A stretch of DNA of 64,000 bases from Humidesulfovibrio mexicanus. GTDB lineage: Bacteria; Desulfobacterota; Desulfovibrionia; Desulfovibrionales; Desulfovibrionaceae. Positions 26,273 to 35,652 of this stretch are shown in pieces. Position 1 is the first letter of the stretch. Every line of letters starts with the position of its first letter. The position numbers were made by a program, and so were the translations under genes. Below the pieces are notes generated by a model. It was not told where the DNA came from. It made no database searches and was given only the letters and a program-made list of their open reading frames with translations. The stretch is from assembly GCF_900188225.1 (NCBI RefSeq), contig NZ_FZOC01000007.1, forward strand, positions 62,001 to 126,000, in the 5' to 3' direction.

Positions 26273-27397
26273 ATGTCCAACGCCCCCCATCCCGTCCCCC
26301 CACCGGCCCGCCTGCGCGGCGTGAACCTGGGCGGCTGGCTGCTGCTGGAAAAGTGGATGACGCCAAGCCTGTTCCACGGTCTTGCGGCCACGGACGAGAC
26401 CACCTGGTGCGCCGAACTGGGCGGCCGGGCCGAGGAGCGCCTGCGCGCCCATTGGAACGCCTTCATCACCCGCGAGGACTTCGCCTGGATCGCCGAACGC
26501 GGGCTGAACGCCGTGCGCATCCCGGTTGGGCACTGGGTCTTCGGCCCGCCCTATCCCTATCACCCCAAGTACGGCGAGAACCGCACGCCCTTCGTCACAG
26601 GCGGGATCGAGGTGCTGGACCGCGCCTTCGACTGGGCGCGGGAATTCGGCCTGGGCGTGCTGCTGGACTTCCACGCCGCGCCCGGCTGCCAGAACGGCTT
26701 CGACAACGGCGGCATCAAGGACGTTGTGGAGTGGCACACCAAGGGCGAATATCTGGACCACTCCGTGGACATGCTGGGGCGGCTGGCCGAGCGCTACCGC
26801 GCCGAACGCGCCCTGCTCGGCATCGAGGTATTGAACGAGCCCAGATGGGACATCCCCACGGAGCTCTTGAAGGACTTCACCCTGCGCGCCTACGCGGCCA
26901 TCCGCGCCCACTGCCCGCCAGAGCGCGCCGCCGTGGTCTTCCACGATGGTTTCCGGCCGCACACGGAGTATCTGGGCTTCCTGCAGCCGCCGCAGTTCCG
27001 GAACGTGCTTTTCGACATCCACCGCTACCAGTGCTTCAACCGCGAGGACCTGGACCTGGACATCCACGGCCACATGAAGAAGGCCGGTGACCTGTGGCGG
27101 CAGGAGGCGGAAGCCATCCGCCGGGAGCTCGCCCTGCCGTGCATCGTGGGCGAGTGGAGCCTGGGACTGAACCTGGAGGTGGTGTCCCTGTGGGCGGAAG
27201 GCCCCTACGACCACGCCCTCACGGGGCTGGACCCCTTCCGCACGGAGGTCTGCTACCGGGCTTACGCCGCGGCGCAACTCCTCGCCTTCGAGCATCACCA
27301 CGGCTGGTTCTTCTGGAGCTACCGCACGGAAAACACGCCGGAGTGGTGTCTGCGCGAGTGCGTGGAACGAGGCTGGCTGCCGCGCCGCTTCCGGTAG
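26273..27397 (+). CDS. Glycoside hydrolase family 5 (exo-glucanase-like), no signal peptide
   Basis: 374 aa TIM barrel. LRGVNLGGWLLLEKWM at the start is the hallmark of the exo-1,3-beta-glucanase branch of GH5. The acid/base glutamate is in EVLNEPRWD (near 189) and the nucleophile glutamate in VGEWSLG (near 294). There is no signal peptide, so it is predicted to be cytoplasmic. That is odd for a polysaccharide hydrolase. It has a GGAG ribosome site and stands alone, convergent with fcl. The substrate is not known. Confidence 0.8.
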   Translation: MSNAPHPVPPPARLRGVNLGGWLLLEKWMTPSLFHGLAATDETTWCAELGGRAEERLRAHWNAFITREDFAWIAERGLNAVRIPVGHWVFGPPYPYHPKYGENRTPFVTGGIEVLDRAFDWAREFGLGVLLDFHAAPGCQNGFDNGGIKDVVEWHTKGEYLDHSVDMLGRLAERYRAERALLGIEVLNEPRWDIPTELLKDFTLRAYAAIRAHCPPERAAVVFHDGFRPHTEYLGFLQPPQFRNVLFDIHRYQCFNREDLDLDIHGHMKKAGDLWRQEAEAIRRELALPCIVGEWSLGLNLEVVSLWAEGPYDHALTGLDPFRTEVCYRAYAAAQLLAFEHHHGWFFWSYRTENTPEWCLRECVERGWLPRRFR

Positions 27398-27475
27398 CGG
27401 CGGGCAAAAGGGGCCGCACCCGCGGCGGGGAAGGGGGCGGCGTCCCCAAGGGCCATGCGCGCGCTGTCGGCCGCG

Positions 27476-28459
27476 CTACAGCGACAGCCGCGTCTTGGCG
27501 TCCGCATACGCCAAGCGCAGCCCTTCGGGCAGTCCGGTACGCGCCCGCCAGCCTGTGGCGCGCAGGCGCGAGATGTCCAGCAGCTTCTGCGGCGAGCCGT
27601 CGGGCTTGCCCGCATCGAACGCGATGTCGCCCGTGTAGCCCACGGCGTCGCGCACCAGTTCGGCCAGTTCGCGGATGGTGATGTCCGAGCCGATGCCGAT
27701 GTTGACCAGCGGCGGCTCGAAGCGTCCGGTCTTGGTGTCGTCGCTGCCCAGCAGCGGCTCGTAGCGCTGCTCGTCAAGGCTCAGGAGATGCACACAGGCC
27801 TCGGCCATGTCGTCGCTGTACAAAAACTCGCGGCGCGGGCCTCCCGTGCCCCAGACCGTCACGCTGGGCGCGTCCGAGACCTTGGCCTCGTGAAACTTGC
27901 GGATGAGCGCCGGAATAACGTGGCTGTCCTGCGGGTGGTAATTGTCGCCCGGCCCGTAGAGATTCGTCGGCATCACGGCGAGATACCGCGTGCCATATTG
28001 CCTGTTGTAGCTCCAGCACATCTCGATGCCCGAAATCTTGGCCAGAGCGTAGGGCCTGTTGGTGGGCTCCAGCGCCCCGGTAAGCAGGTGCTCCTCGCGC
28101 ATGGGCTGGGGCGCAAGCCGCGGGTAGATGCAGGACGAGCCGAGGAACAGCAGGCGTTTTACGCCATTCTGATAGGCGTTGTGGATGACGTTGAGCTGAA
28201 TGGCCAGATTGATGCGGATGAAGTCGGCCGGGTAGGTGCTGTTGGCGATGATGCCGCCGACCTTGGCGGCCGCCAGGACGACGTATTCCGGCTTGTGCTC
28301 CTGAAAAAACGCCTGCACGGCCGGGCCGTCGGTGAGGTCGAGCTCCGCGTGAGTGCGCAGCAGCAGGTTGCCGTACCCGCGCGCCTGCAATTGCCGGACA
28401 ATGGCCGAGCCCACAAGGCCCCTATGCCCGGCCACAAAAATGCGCGCGCTGCGGTCCAT
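27476..28459 (-). CDS. fcl: GDP-L-fucose synthase
   Basis: 327 aa extended short-chain dehydrogenase. NADP-binding GHRGLVGS near 11-18, the family-specific FLGSSCIYP (near 104-112) with [16 protein letters not shown] (catalytic Tyr-Lys near 136-140). It epimerises and reduces GDP-4-keto-6-deoxymannose to GDP-fucose for surface polysaccharide. It starts 7 bp after gmd and is co-transcribed with it. Confidence 0.95.
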   Translation of the reverse strand: MDRSARIFVAGHRGLVGSAIVRQLQARGYGNLLLRTHAELDLTDGPAVQAFFQEHKPEYVVLAAAKVGGIIANSTYPADFIRINLAIQLNVIHNAYQNGVKRLLFLGSSCIYPRLAPQPMREEHLLTGALEPTNRPYALAKISGIEMCWSYNRQYGTRYLAVMPTNLYGPGDNYHPQDSHVIPALIRKFHEAKVSDAPSVTVWGTGGPRREFLYSDDMAEACVHLLSLDEQRYEPLLGSDDTKTGRFEPPLVNIGIGSDITIRELAELVRDAVGYTGDIAFDAGKPDGSPQKLLDISRLRATGWRARTGLPEGLRLAYADAKTRLSL

Positions 28460-28466
28460 GGCGGCC

Positions 28467-29555
28467 CTATTCCTGGTGGTCGTAGGCGCTGAACCCGGAG
28501 CGCTTCACCAGGTCGTCGCGCTGGGCGGAATCCAGGTCGCAGCGCACCATCTCGGCCACCATGTCCGCAAAGGATGTCCGCGGCGTCCAGCCGAGCCGCT
28601 CCCGCGCGCGCCCGGCGTCCCCCAGCAGGGTCTCGACCTCGGTGGGCCGGAAATATCTGGGGTCGACGCGCACGATGGTCCGGCCCTGCCCGTCCACGCC
28701 CACCTCGTCCAGTCCCTGGCCCCGCCAGCTGATGTCCAGGCCCAGGGCCTTGGCCGCAGCGTTCACGAAATCGCGCACGCTGTACTGCACGCCCGTGGCG
28801 ATGACATAATCCTCAGGCTGTTCCTGCTGCAGCATGAGCCACTGCATCTCCACGTAGTCGCGCGCGTGGCCCCAGTCGCGCAGGGCGGACAGGTTGCCGA
28901 GGTACAGGCAGTCCTGCAGGCCGAGCATGATGCGCGACAGGGCGCGGGTGATCTTGCGGGTGACGAAGGTCTCGCCGCGCACCGGGGACTCGTGGTTGAA
29001 CAGGATGCCGTTGCAGGCATACATGCCGTAGGCTTCGCGGTAGTTGACCGTGATCCAGTAGGCGAAGAGCTTGGATACGGCGTAGGGGCTGCGCGGATAA
29101 AACGGCGTGGTTTCGCGCTGCGGAATTTCGCGCACCTGGCCGAAGAGTTCGCTGGTGGACGCCTGGTAGAACCGCGTCTTCTTTTCCAGGCCCAGGCTGC
29201 GGATGCCTTCAAGGATGCGCAGAGCGCCCAGGGCGTTCACGTCCGCCGTGTACTCCGGCATTTCGAAGCTCACCGCCACGTGGCTCATGGCCGCGAGGTT
29301 ATACACCTCGTCGGGCTGGCACTGCTGGAGAATGCGCACGAGATTGGCGCCGTCGGTAAGGTCGCCGTAGTGCAGGACAAAGCTGCGGTCGGCAAGGTGC
29401 GGGTCCTGGTACAGATGGTCCACGCGGTTGGTGTTGAACAGGGAGGACCGGCGCTTGACGCCATGCACCTCGTAGCCCTTCTTGAGCAGCATCTCCGCCA
29501 GCAGAGCGCCGTCCTGGCCCGTGACGCCAGTGATCAGCGCGACTTTTTTCCCCAT
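28467..29555 (-). CDS. gmd: GDP-mannose 4,6-dehydratase
   Basis: 362 aa. [17 protein letters not shown] binds [13 protein letters not shown] and [10 protein letters not shown] carry the catalytic Thr/Ser-Glu and Tyr-x3-Lys set; FNHESP follows. It makes GDP-4-keto-6-deoxymannose, the substrate of the adjacent fcl product. ATG 29555 with GAGGGAG upstream is preferred to the start 25 codons earlier. Confidence 0.96.
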   Translation of the reverse strand: MGKKVALITGVTGQDGALLAEMLLKKGYEVHGVKRRSSLFNTNRVDHLYQDPHLADRSFVLHYGDLTDGANLVRILQQCQPDEVYNLAAMSHVAVSFEMPEYTADVNALGALRILEGIRSLGLEKKTRFYQASTSELFGQVREIPQRETTPFYPRSPYAVSKLFAYWITVNYREAYGMYACNGILFNHESPVRGETFVTRKITRALSRIMLGLQDCLYLGNLSALRDWGHARDYVEMQWLMLQQEQPEDYVIATGVQYSVRDFVNAAAKALGLDISWRGQGLDEVGVDGQGRTIVRVDPRYFRPTEVETLLGDAGRARERLGWTPRTSFADMVAEMVRCDLDSAQRDDLVKRSGFSAYDHQE

Positions 29556-29737
29556 GTTCGCTCCCTCGCAGATCGCGCGCCTGCGCCAGGTCCCGGCGCG
29601 GCCGACTCGTTCCTGCCCGCATCTGGACACGAACGCTTGGATCCCCGTCCTTGCGGGCCCGTCCTATACCGTGTCCCGGCGCCGAAGGCCAGCTCCCGCG
29701 TAAGGCGTCAAGGGCCGGGCCCGCCCGGTCGGAGCGC

Positions 29738-31522
29738 CTAGGCCGCGCCGTTGCCGTTTTCCGCGCGCCGCTCTCCAAAAAGCACCTTGGTCTCGGCAAG
29801 ACGGTGCAGGGTAAGAGTGCGGTGGTGCAGCCTGGCCAGGTCTGGGTGGAAACTGATGTTCAGCACCGTGGCCCCTGGCAGTTCGCGGAAGAGCATCTCA
29901 AAAATCCCCTGCTCGCCCTCGGGGTCGAAGGCGTCCGTTGCTTCCTCCAGGAACAGCCAATCCGGGCGCAACAACAGTGCGCGGGCCAGCCCCAGCTGCT
30001 GCTGGGCGCGTTGCGGCAGGGCCTGTTCCCAGGCGTCGGTCTCGTCCAGGCGCTGGGCCAGGCGCGAAAGCCCCACCTTTTCCAGCGCGTCCAGCACGGC
30101 GGTTTCGGGGAACTCCGCCGCAGTCCTTGGGTAGCAGAGCGCCTCGCGCAGGGTGCCCTCCGGGAAAAAGGGCCGCTGCGGCACGAAAAGCATACTTCCC
30201 TCATCCGGCAGGCGAAGCTCCCCCCCGCCCCAGGGCCACAGCCCGCCCAAGGCCTTGAACAACGCCCCGGTGACCGCCGGATCGCCTGTGACGAGCACCC
30301 GCTCCCCCCGCGCGATGCGGGCGTCTACGCCTTCCGCCAGCACCCGGCCCGAGGGCTCTGCCAGGCACAGCTCCGTCATGGCCAGGACAGCGCCGCCACG
30401 GGAGAGGCCGAGGCGCGCCTCGCCCGGAGCCTGCGCGGCCCCGTCCAGGCTCTGCATGTCCTCGTGCAGCGACAGCACGCGCTCGGCCGAGGCGCGGCAG
30501 CGGGCGATTTCGCCGATGTTGTCCACCGGCCAGGACAGGGACGAGGTGAGCTGCTGGAAGGCCTGGGCCGCCTGCATGAGCAGCCCCAGGGTCATGGTTC
30601 CGGCGATGTACTGCGGCGCGGCCACCAGGATAGGCAACACGGGCAGGAGCGAACCGTAGCCGGTGCCGAAGGTGATGAGGCCCAGGTAGGCCATGGATTG
30701 CTTGTGCCAACCGCGCACCACCTGCAAAAAGCGCCGCGCCGCGCCCTGCCGCTCCAGCCCCTCGCCGCGCATGAGGGCGATGGCCTCGGCGTGCTCGCGC
30801 ACGCGGGAGAGGCCGAAGCGATAGGTGGCCTCGGCGTTCTGCAGCCGGTTGGTGGCGCGCACCAGCGGCTTGCCGCACATCCAGCCGAACACGCTGCCCA
30901 GCCCGGCGTACAGAAAGGCCAGGGGCACCATGTAGCCGGGAATGTGCATGGTGGTGCCGGGCAGGTCGATGGAGCCGGACACGGACCAGAGGATGTCGGC
31001 GAAAAGGCCCAGGGTCAGCAGGCTGAAGGTCAGCGAATGCGCCAGGGCGATGGCCGATTCCGTGGCGATGCGGATGTCCTCGGCGATGCGCTGGTCCGGG
31101 TTGTCGTGCTCGCCGCCGGTGAAGCGCAGGCGATAGTGCCGGGCCTCGTCCAGCCAACTGGTCGTCAGCTGTTCGGTGAGCCAGGCCCGCCAGTCCACCT
31201 GCAGCCAGCGCTTGACCATGAGGTGCGCGCCGGTCACGACGATGGAGAGGGAGACGATGAGCGCGAACACCGCCACCTGCACAAGCACCCCGCGCACGGA
31301 GCGCTGCTCCAGGGCATCGTACAGGGCGCGGTGCCAGTAGTTGCCCCATACCGAAAGGCCCACCTGGCCGATGGTGAGCAACAGCAAAAGCAGGGTGGCC
31401 CAGCGCACCTTGGCGCAATGCGCGCAACGCCAGTACGGGCCAGCCAGGCGCAGCACCTGGCGGAGAAAACGCAGCCGCGTGCGCGGCGGTGAGAGCTGGC
31501 CCTCGGCGGGAGCGGCGGTCAT
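29738..31522 (-). CDS. ABCD/SbmA-like ABC protein with degenerate ATPase domain
   Basis: 594 aa. The N-terminal part (about 20-340) is an ABC_membrane_2/SbmA-like six-helix domain with the family motifs NPDQRIAEDI and a later EAIALMRGE. The C-terminal part aligns with ABC NBDs of the YddA/ABCD type but all ATP motifs are damaged: Walker A reads GDPAVTGALF (near 413; no GK[ST]), the signature reads LPQRAQQQ instead of LSxGEQQ, and Walker B reads FLEEATDAFD with E for the first D. The frame is intact, so this is a preserved but probably non-hydrolysing protein. It may work like proton-driven SbmA/BacA peptide and B12 importers. Start uncertain: 31522 or 31543; neither has a clear ribosome site. 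Confidence 0.78.
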   Translation of the reverse strand: MTAAPAEGQLSPPRTRLRFLRQVLRLAGPYWRCAHCAKVRWATLLLLLLTIGQVGLSVWGNYWHRALYDALEQRSVRGVLVQVAVFALIVSLSIVVTGAHLMVKRWLQVDWRAWLTEQLTTSWLDEARHYRLRFTGGEHDNPDQRIAEDIRIATESAIALAHSLTFSLLTLGLFADILWSVSGSIDLPGTTMHIPGYMVPLAFLYAGLGSVFGWMCGKPLVRATNRLQNAEATYRFGLSRVREHAEAIALMRGEGLERQGAARRFLQVVRGWHKQSMAYLGLITFGTGYGSLLPVLPILVAAPQYIAGTMTLGLLMQAAQAFQQLTSSLSWPVDNIGEIARCRASAERVLSLHEDMQSLDGAAQAPGEARLGLSRGGAVLAMTELCLAEPSGRVLAEGVDARIARGERVLVTGDPAVTGALFKALGGLWPWGGGELRLPDEGSMLFVPQRPFFPEGTLREALCYPRTAAEFPETAVLDALEKVGLSRLAQRLDETDAWEQALPQRAQQQLGLARALLLRPDWLFLEEATDAFDPEGEQGIFEMLFRELPGATVLNISFHPDLARLHHRTLTLHRLAETKVLFGERRAENGNGAA

Positions 31523-31674
31523 GGGCGCGCCGCCGTGGAGCATGGTGCGCGGCTGGGCATGGCGAGTGTTCTCCAGGTGCTTGGCGCTGTCATCGGGCTT
31601 TCTGCCGTCTACCACGCCCGGCCCCGCGCCCACAAGGGGGGGGGCGGCGCTCCCCGGCCGCGGCCCGCAGCGCC

Positions 31675-33084
31675 TTACCCCCGGCGGAAGGCCTCGCCGA
31701 CGATGCCCAGACGCCTCAGGATCTTCTGCAGGGAAAAGCGCTCCACTCCGCTCAAGCGGGCGGCTTCGGAGATGTTGCCGCCGGTGTGCTCCAGCAGGCG
31801 GGCCACGTAGTCACGGGTGAATTCGTCCAGCACCAGGCGCTTGGCCTCCTTGTAGGGCGACACGCGCTCCGCCGCACGCGCCAGCCGCCCCCCGGACTCC
31901 GCCTGGCGCACATGGGCCGCCTCGATGCGCTCCGCTGGGCAGAACACCGCCATGCGCCGGACCAGGTTCACCAGCTCGCGCACGTTCCCCGGCCAGGACC
32001 GGCTGGCGAGAAAGCTCAGCGCCTCGTCGGACAGGATCTTCTGGACCACGCCCAGCTCGCGGCAGACCGTGCGCAGAAAATGGCTGGCGATGCGCGGAAT
32101 GTCCTCGGTGCGTTCGCGCAGGGGCGGCACGTGGATGGAGAGCACGTTCAGGCGGTAGTAGAGGTCCTCGCGGAAGCCCTGGGCCGCGATCCGGGCCTCC
32201 AGGTCCTGGTTGGTGGAGGCCAGGATGCGCACATCGACCATGGCGGAATCATTGGCGCCCACGGGGCGCACCTCGCCTTCCTGCAGCACGCGCAACAGCT
32301 TGGTCTGCACGCTGGGGGGAATGTCGCCTATCTCGTCCAGCAGGATGGTGCCCCGGTTGGCGGCCATGAACAGGCCCGTGCGAGCCTTATCCGCACCGGT
32401 AAAGGCCCCCTTCACGTGGCCGAAAAGCTCGCTTTCCAGCAAAGTGTCCGGGATCGCGGGGCAGTTCACCGTGACAAAGGGGCCGTTGGCCCGTGCGCCA
32501 AGCGACTGGATGGAGCGGGCCACCAGCTCCTTGCCCGTGCCGGACTCGCCCCGGATGAGCACCGTGTAGTCCGAGGCGGCCACGGCGGCGATGGACTTGC
32601 GCAGGCGGCGCATGGCCGGGCTGTCGCCGATGAGCATGGGACCGCACTCCACATCCACGGCCTTTTCGCGCAGGCGCAGGTTTTCGGCCATGAGCTGGTG
32701 GCGCTCCATGGCCTTGCCCGCCACGCGGAACAGCGCCTCCTGGTCAATGGGCTTGGTGAGGAAATCGTAGGCCCCTTCCTTGAGGGCGGCCACGGCGGTC
32801 TCCACGGTGCCGTACCCCGTAAGCATGACCACCGTCAGCAAGGGATCCCGGGCCAGGGCCGCAGTCAGCAGATTCTGGCCTGAAATGCCCGGCATCCGCA
32901 GGTCGGTGATGAGCAGGGCATGGTCCTCGCGGTCCAGGGCCGCAAGCGCCTCCGCGCCGGAATGCCGCACCGCCACGCGCCAGTCCGGAAACTGGCTGGC
33001 AAGCAGCCGCGCCAGCCCCGCGGCGAAATCCTTCTGGTCGTCCACCACCAGCACCGGGCCGGGGGCAGGGGTGTGGCCGATCAT
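31675..33084 (-). CDS. NtrC-type sigma-54-dependent response regulator
   Basis: 469 aa. A receiver (about 8-125; phospho-acceptor Asp in LLITDLRMPG near 57, lysine in FLTKPID), a sigma-54 AAA+ domain (about 150-385) with Walker A GESGTGKE and an intact GAFTGA loop, so it can contact sigma-54, and a Fis-type HTH (about 420-465; GGNISEAARLSGVERFSLQKIL). It is divergent from the 33460 operon, which has a sigma-54 promoter and encodes the only histidine kinase nearby (35653). That kinase is its probable partner. A truly divergent target is therefore well supported. Confidence 0.92.
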   Translation of the reverse strand: MIGHTPAPGPVLVVDDQKDFAAGLARLLASQFPDWRVAVRHSGAEALAALDREDHALLITDLRMPGISGQNLLTAALARDPLLTVVMLTGYGTVETAVAALKEGAYDFLTKPIDQEALFRVAGKAMERHQLMAENLRLREKAVDVECGPMLIGDSPAMRRLRKSIAAVAASDYTVLIRGESGTGKELVARSIQSLGARANGPFVTVNCPAIPDTLLESELFGHVKGAFTGADKARTGLFMAANRGTILLDEIGDIPPSVQTKLLRVLQEGEVRPVGANDSAMVDVRILASTNQDLEARIAAQGFREDLYYRLNVLSIHVPPLRERTEDIPRIASHFLRTVCRELGVVQKILSDEALSFLASRSWPGNVRELVNLVRRMAVFCPAERIEAAHVRQAESGGRLARAAERVSPYKEAKRLVLDEFTRDYVARLLEHTGGNISEAARLSGVERFSLQKILRRLGIVGEAFRRG

Positions 33085-33345
33085 CGCTGGCCCTCGCGCA
33101 TGGGAACCTCCGTGCAGACGGGTCGGCCAAATGGCCTTCCCACGGGGTAGCAAGGCCCTGCCCGCCGCGTCAATCTCGCGGGGATGGACGGAACGTCTGC
33201 GAAACCCGGCCGGGCCACGCGGCCACGGGCCACCGCCTCGCCAAGGTGCCTCCTTCTGGTGGCGGCGGCGCAACTCCAGTTGGCGGCCGCGGTGCGATCC
33301 ATCTAATTAAATGCTTATATCTCGGTATATTGGACATACATAAAC

Positions 33346-33361
33346 TTGGCCCGAAATGTGC
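33346..33361 (+). promoter_or_regulatory. Sigma-54 promoter of the YeiH-like operon
   Basis: TTGGCCCG-AAAT-GTGC fits the sigma-54 consensus with GG (33348-33349) and GC (33360-33361) at the exact 10-bp separation; two other positions deviate. It lies 100 bp upstream of the 33460 gene, beside the divergent sigma-54 activator. The AT-rich stretch 33300-33345 in front could hold activator or IHF sites. Confidence 0.6.
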
Positions 33362-33459
33362 TTTTCCGCAGCAAGACGGGATGCCCAAGGCGGCATCGGC
33401 TTGTGTTGCGGAAAAGCGGATCAGACACCATCCACATCCTCGGGAGGAGGCTTTCGCGT

Positions 33460-35208
33460 ATGGCTGAAGAAAAAACGGACAACAACATTGTCATCGATCA
33501 CGGGCAGAGCCAGTGGTCCGACCTTTGGAAAAAAGAGGACTTTCTGGCCATTTGGGTGGGCCTTCTGGTCATAGCGGTATGCTGTTTCGCATACTTCACC
33601 TTCGCCCCCAAGGAGGAATTCTCCCAGAAGATCGAGGCCGCCAACGGGATCCAGCAGGCCGAGGCGGCCCGCGCGCCCTTCAAGACCATCGCCTGGCACA
33701 AGGCCGCGGACGACAAAAAGAAGCTCAAGGCGTCCAGCTCCCCCTTCGGCAAGTTCGCCACACACTGGACCAAGCACCCAGGCGGCTGGACCACAAACCC
33801 CGTGGACGCCCTGATCCGCACCGAGGACCAGGCCAAGGCTTTGAACGAAAAGAACATGCCCAAGTTCGAGACGGCCAAGGCCGCCAATGACGCCGCCTTG
33901 GCGCTGGCCGTGACAGCGGAGAAGGCCGCGGAGGCCGCCTCCTTCCAGAACACGGCCCTGAACGACGAGGCCGCGGCCAAGATCAAGGCCTGGCGCGCCG
34001 AGCACAAGAAAATGGGCGACGCCAAGAAGAAGGTGGAGAACAAGCCCTACAACTACCTGCCAACCCTGGTTGGCCTCTGCGTGTTCCTCATCGTGCTCTT
34101 CGGCGTGGGCATCCGCATGATGGGCGGCAGCTTCGGCGGCTTCGCCAAGGGCTTCGGCGTGGTCTTCCTCACCGCCTGCCTGGCCTACATGCTGGGCAAC
34201 CAGGCCATCTCCAAGCAGTATGGTTTCGGCGCGGAGGCCTGGGGCGTGCTGCTCGGCATGGTCATCGCCAACACCGTGGGCACGCCCAAATGGGTGCTGC
34301 CCGCCTGCCAGGTGGAGTTCTTCATCAAAAGCGGCCTGGTGCTGCTGGGCGCGGAAGTGCTCTTCAACAAGATCATGGCCATCGGCATCCCCGGCATCTT
34401 CGTGGCCTGGGTGGTCACGCCCGTCGTGCTGGTGACCACCTACATCTTTGGCCAAAAGGTCTTGAAGATGCCCTCCAAGACGCTGAACATCACCATCAGC
34501 GCCGACATGAGCGTGTGCGGCACCTCGGCGGCCATCGCTACTGCGGCGGCCTGCCGCGCCAAGAAGGAGGAGCTCACCCTCTCCGTGGGCATCTCCCTGG
34601 TCTTCACCGCCATCATGATGATCGTCATGCCCGCCATCATCAAGGCCGTGGGCATCCCGGAGATCCTGGGCGGCGCGTGGATGGGCGGCACCATCGACTC
34701 CACCGGCGCCGTGGCCGCGGCCGGCGCCTTCCTGGGCGAAAAGGCCATGTATGTGGCCGCCACCATCAAAATGATTCAGAACCTGCTCATCGGCGTCACG
34801 GCATTCTTCGTGGCCATGTACTGGTGCCTCAAGGTGGAGTGCCAGGACGGCCGCAAGGTGGGCGTGGGCGAAATATGGCACCGCTTCCCCAAGTTCGTTT
34901 TGGGCTTTGTGGCCGCCTCCATCCTGTTCTCCTGGATGGACTCCACCCTTGGCCCGGACATGGGCAACGCCATGCTTGAGCAGGGCGTGGTGCGCGGCGG
35001 CACCCGGCTGCTGCGCGACTGGTTCTTCGCCCTGTCCTTCGCGGCCATCGGCCTGGCCACCAACTTCAGAGAGCTGTCCAAGTACTTCAAGGGCGGCAAG
35101 CCGGTGATTTTGTATGTGTGCGGGCAGTCCTTCAACCTTGCCCTGACCCTGGCCATGGCGTACGTCATGTTCTACCTGGTGTTCCCCGAAATCACCGCAA
35201 AGATCTAG
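33460..35208 (+). CDS. YeiH-family (putative sulfate exporter) transporter with large N-terminal insertion
   Basis: 582 aa, longer than the usual 330-400 aa of PF03601 members. TM1 (about 28-50) is followed by a soluble, Lys/Ala-rich, probably helical segment (about 51-203), then about ten more spans. The core shows [36 protein letters not shown] and [20 protein letters not shown], the conserved family regions. The family is named after sulfate but substrates are mostly unproven; sulfonate or sulfite export has been suggested for relatives. GGGAGGAGG precedes ATG 33460. First gene of a five-gene sigma-54 operon. Confidence 0.82.
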   Translation: MAEEKTDNNIVIDHGQSQWSDLWKKEDFLAIWVGLLVIAVCCFAYFTFAPKEEFSQKIEAANGIQQAEAARAPFKTIAWHKAADDKKKLKASSSPFGKFATHWTKHPGGWTTNPVDALIRTEDQAKALNEKNMPKFETAKAANDAALALAVTAEKAAEAASFQNTALNDEAAAKIKAWRAEHKKMGDAKKKVENKPYNYLPTLVGLCVFLIVLFGVGIRMMGGSFGGFAKGFGVVFLTACLAYMLGNQAISKQYGFGAEAWGVLLGMVIANTVGTPKWVLPACQVEFFIKSGLVLLGAEVLFNKIMAIGIPGIFVAWVVTPVVLVTTYIFGQKVLKMPSKTLNITISADMSVCGTSAAIATAAACRAKKEELTLSVGISLVFTAIMMIVMPAIIKAVGIPEILGGAWMGGTIDSTGAVAAAGAFLGEKAMYVAATIKMIQNLLIGVTAFFVAMYWCLKVECQDGRKVGVGEIWHRFPKFVLGFVAASILFSWMDSTLGPDMGNAMLEQGVVRGGTRLLRDWFFALSFAAIGLATNFRELSKYFKGGKPVILYVCGQSFNLALTLAMAYVMFYLVFPEITAKI

Positions 35209-35282
35209 AACGACAAACAGATTGCGCAACTACGGGGGGGCGTCGATGGCGCTCCCCCCCACCAACCGGAGGAGGCGCGATA

Positions 35283-35516
35283 ATGCCGGAGAAGAGCTTG
35301 CCGCTGCGGCTCAAAAACTTTACTGTGGTCCTGGGGCTGATGCTGCTGTTCGTGTACGGCGCGCTGCCCCTCTTGACTCGGTCCTGCGCCCCGCTGCAGC
35401 GCATGGCCGAGAGCCTGGAAAACAACGGCATCGACCCTACCCGCTGGTATTTCACGGATGTCGAGCAGGTGAAGGAGTCGGAACAGCACCTGAACATGGT
35501 GCTGCGCGACCAGTAG
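35283..35516 (+). CDS. Small single-span membrane protein (77 aa)
   Basis: One hydrophobic span (VVLGLMLLFVYGALPLLT, about 15-32), then an extracytoplasmic tail (CAPLQRMAESLENNGIDPTRWYFTD). ATG 35283 has CGGAGGAGG upstream, so translation is well supported. I do not recognise a family. Its place between a transporter and its probable sensor kinase suggests an accessory subunit. Confidence 0.75.
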   Translation: MPEKSLPLRLKNFTVVLGLMLLFVYGALPLLTRSCAPLQRMAESLENNGIDPTRWYFTDVEQVKESEQHLNMVLRDQ

Positions 35517-35652
35517 CGCAGCCCGCCTGACGGGGAGGGGCCGGAGGGCGAGGCGTAGGCTTTGGGGGGGCGGACCCTGTTTCAACGCGGCCGGAATGGA
35601 AGGCCGCGCAAGGTGGCGGCTTCGCAAGAAACGCCCACCCAAGGATCGACCG

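Noticed and set aside
33421-35229. 602-codon leftward open frame opposite the YeiH-like gene
   Set aside because: His/Gly/Asp-rich shadow of a membrane protein gene.
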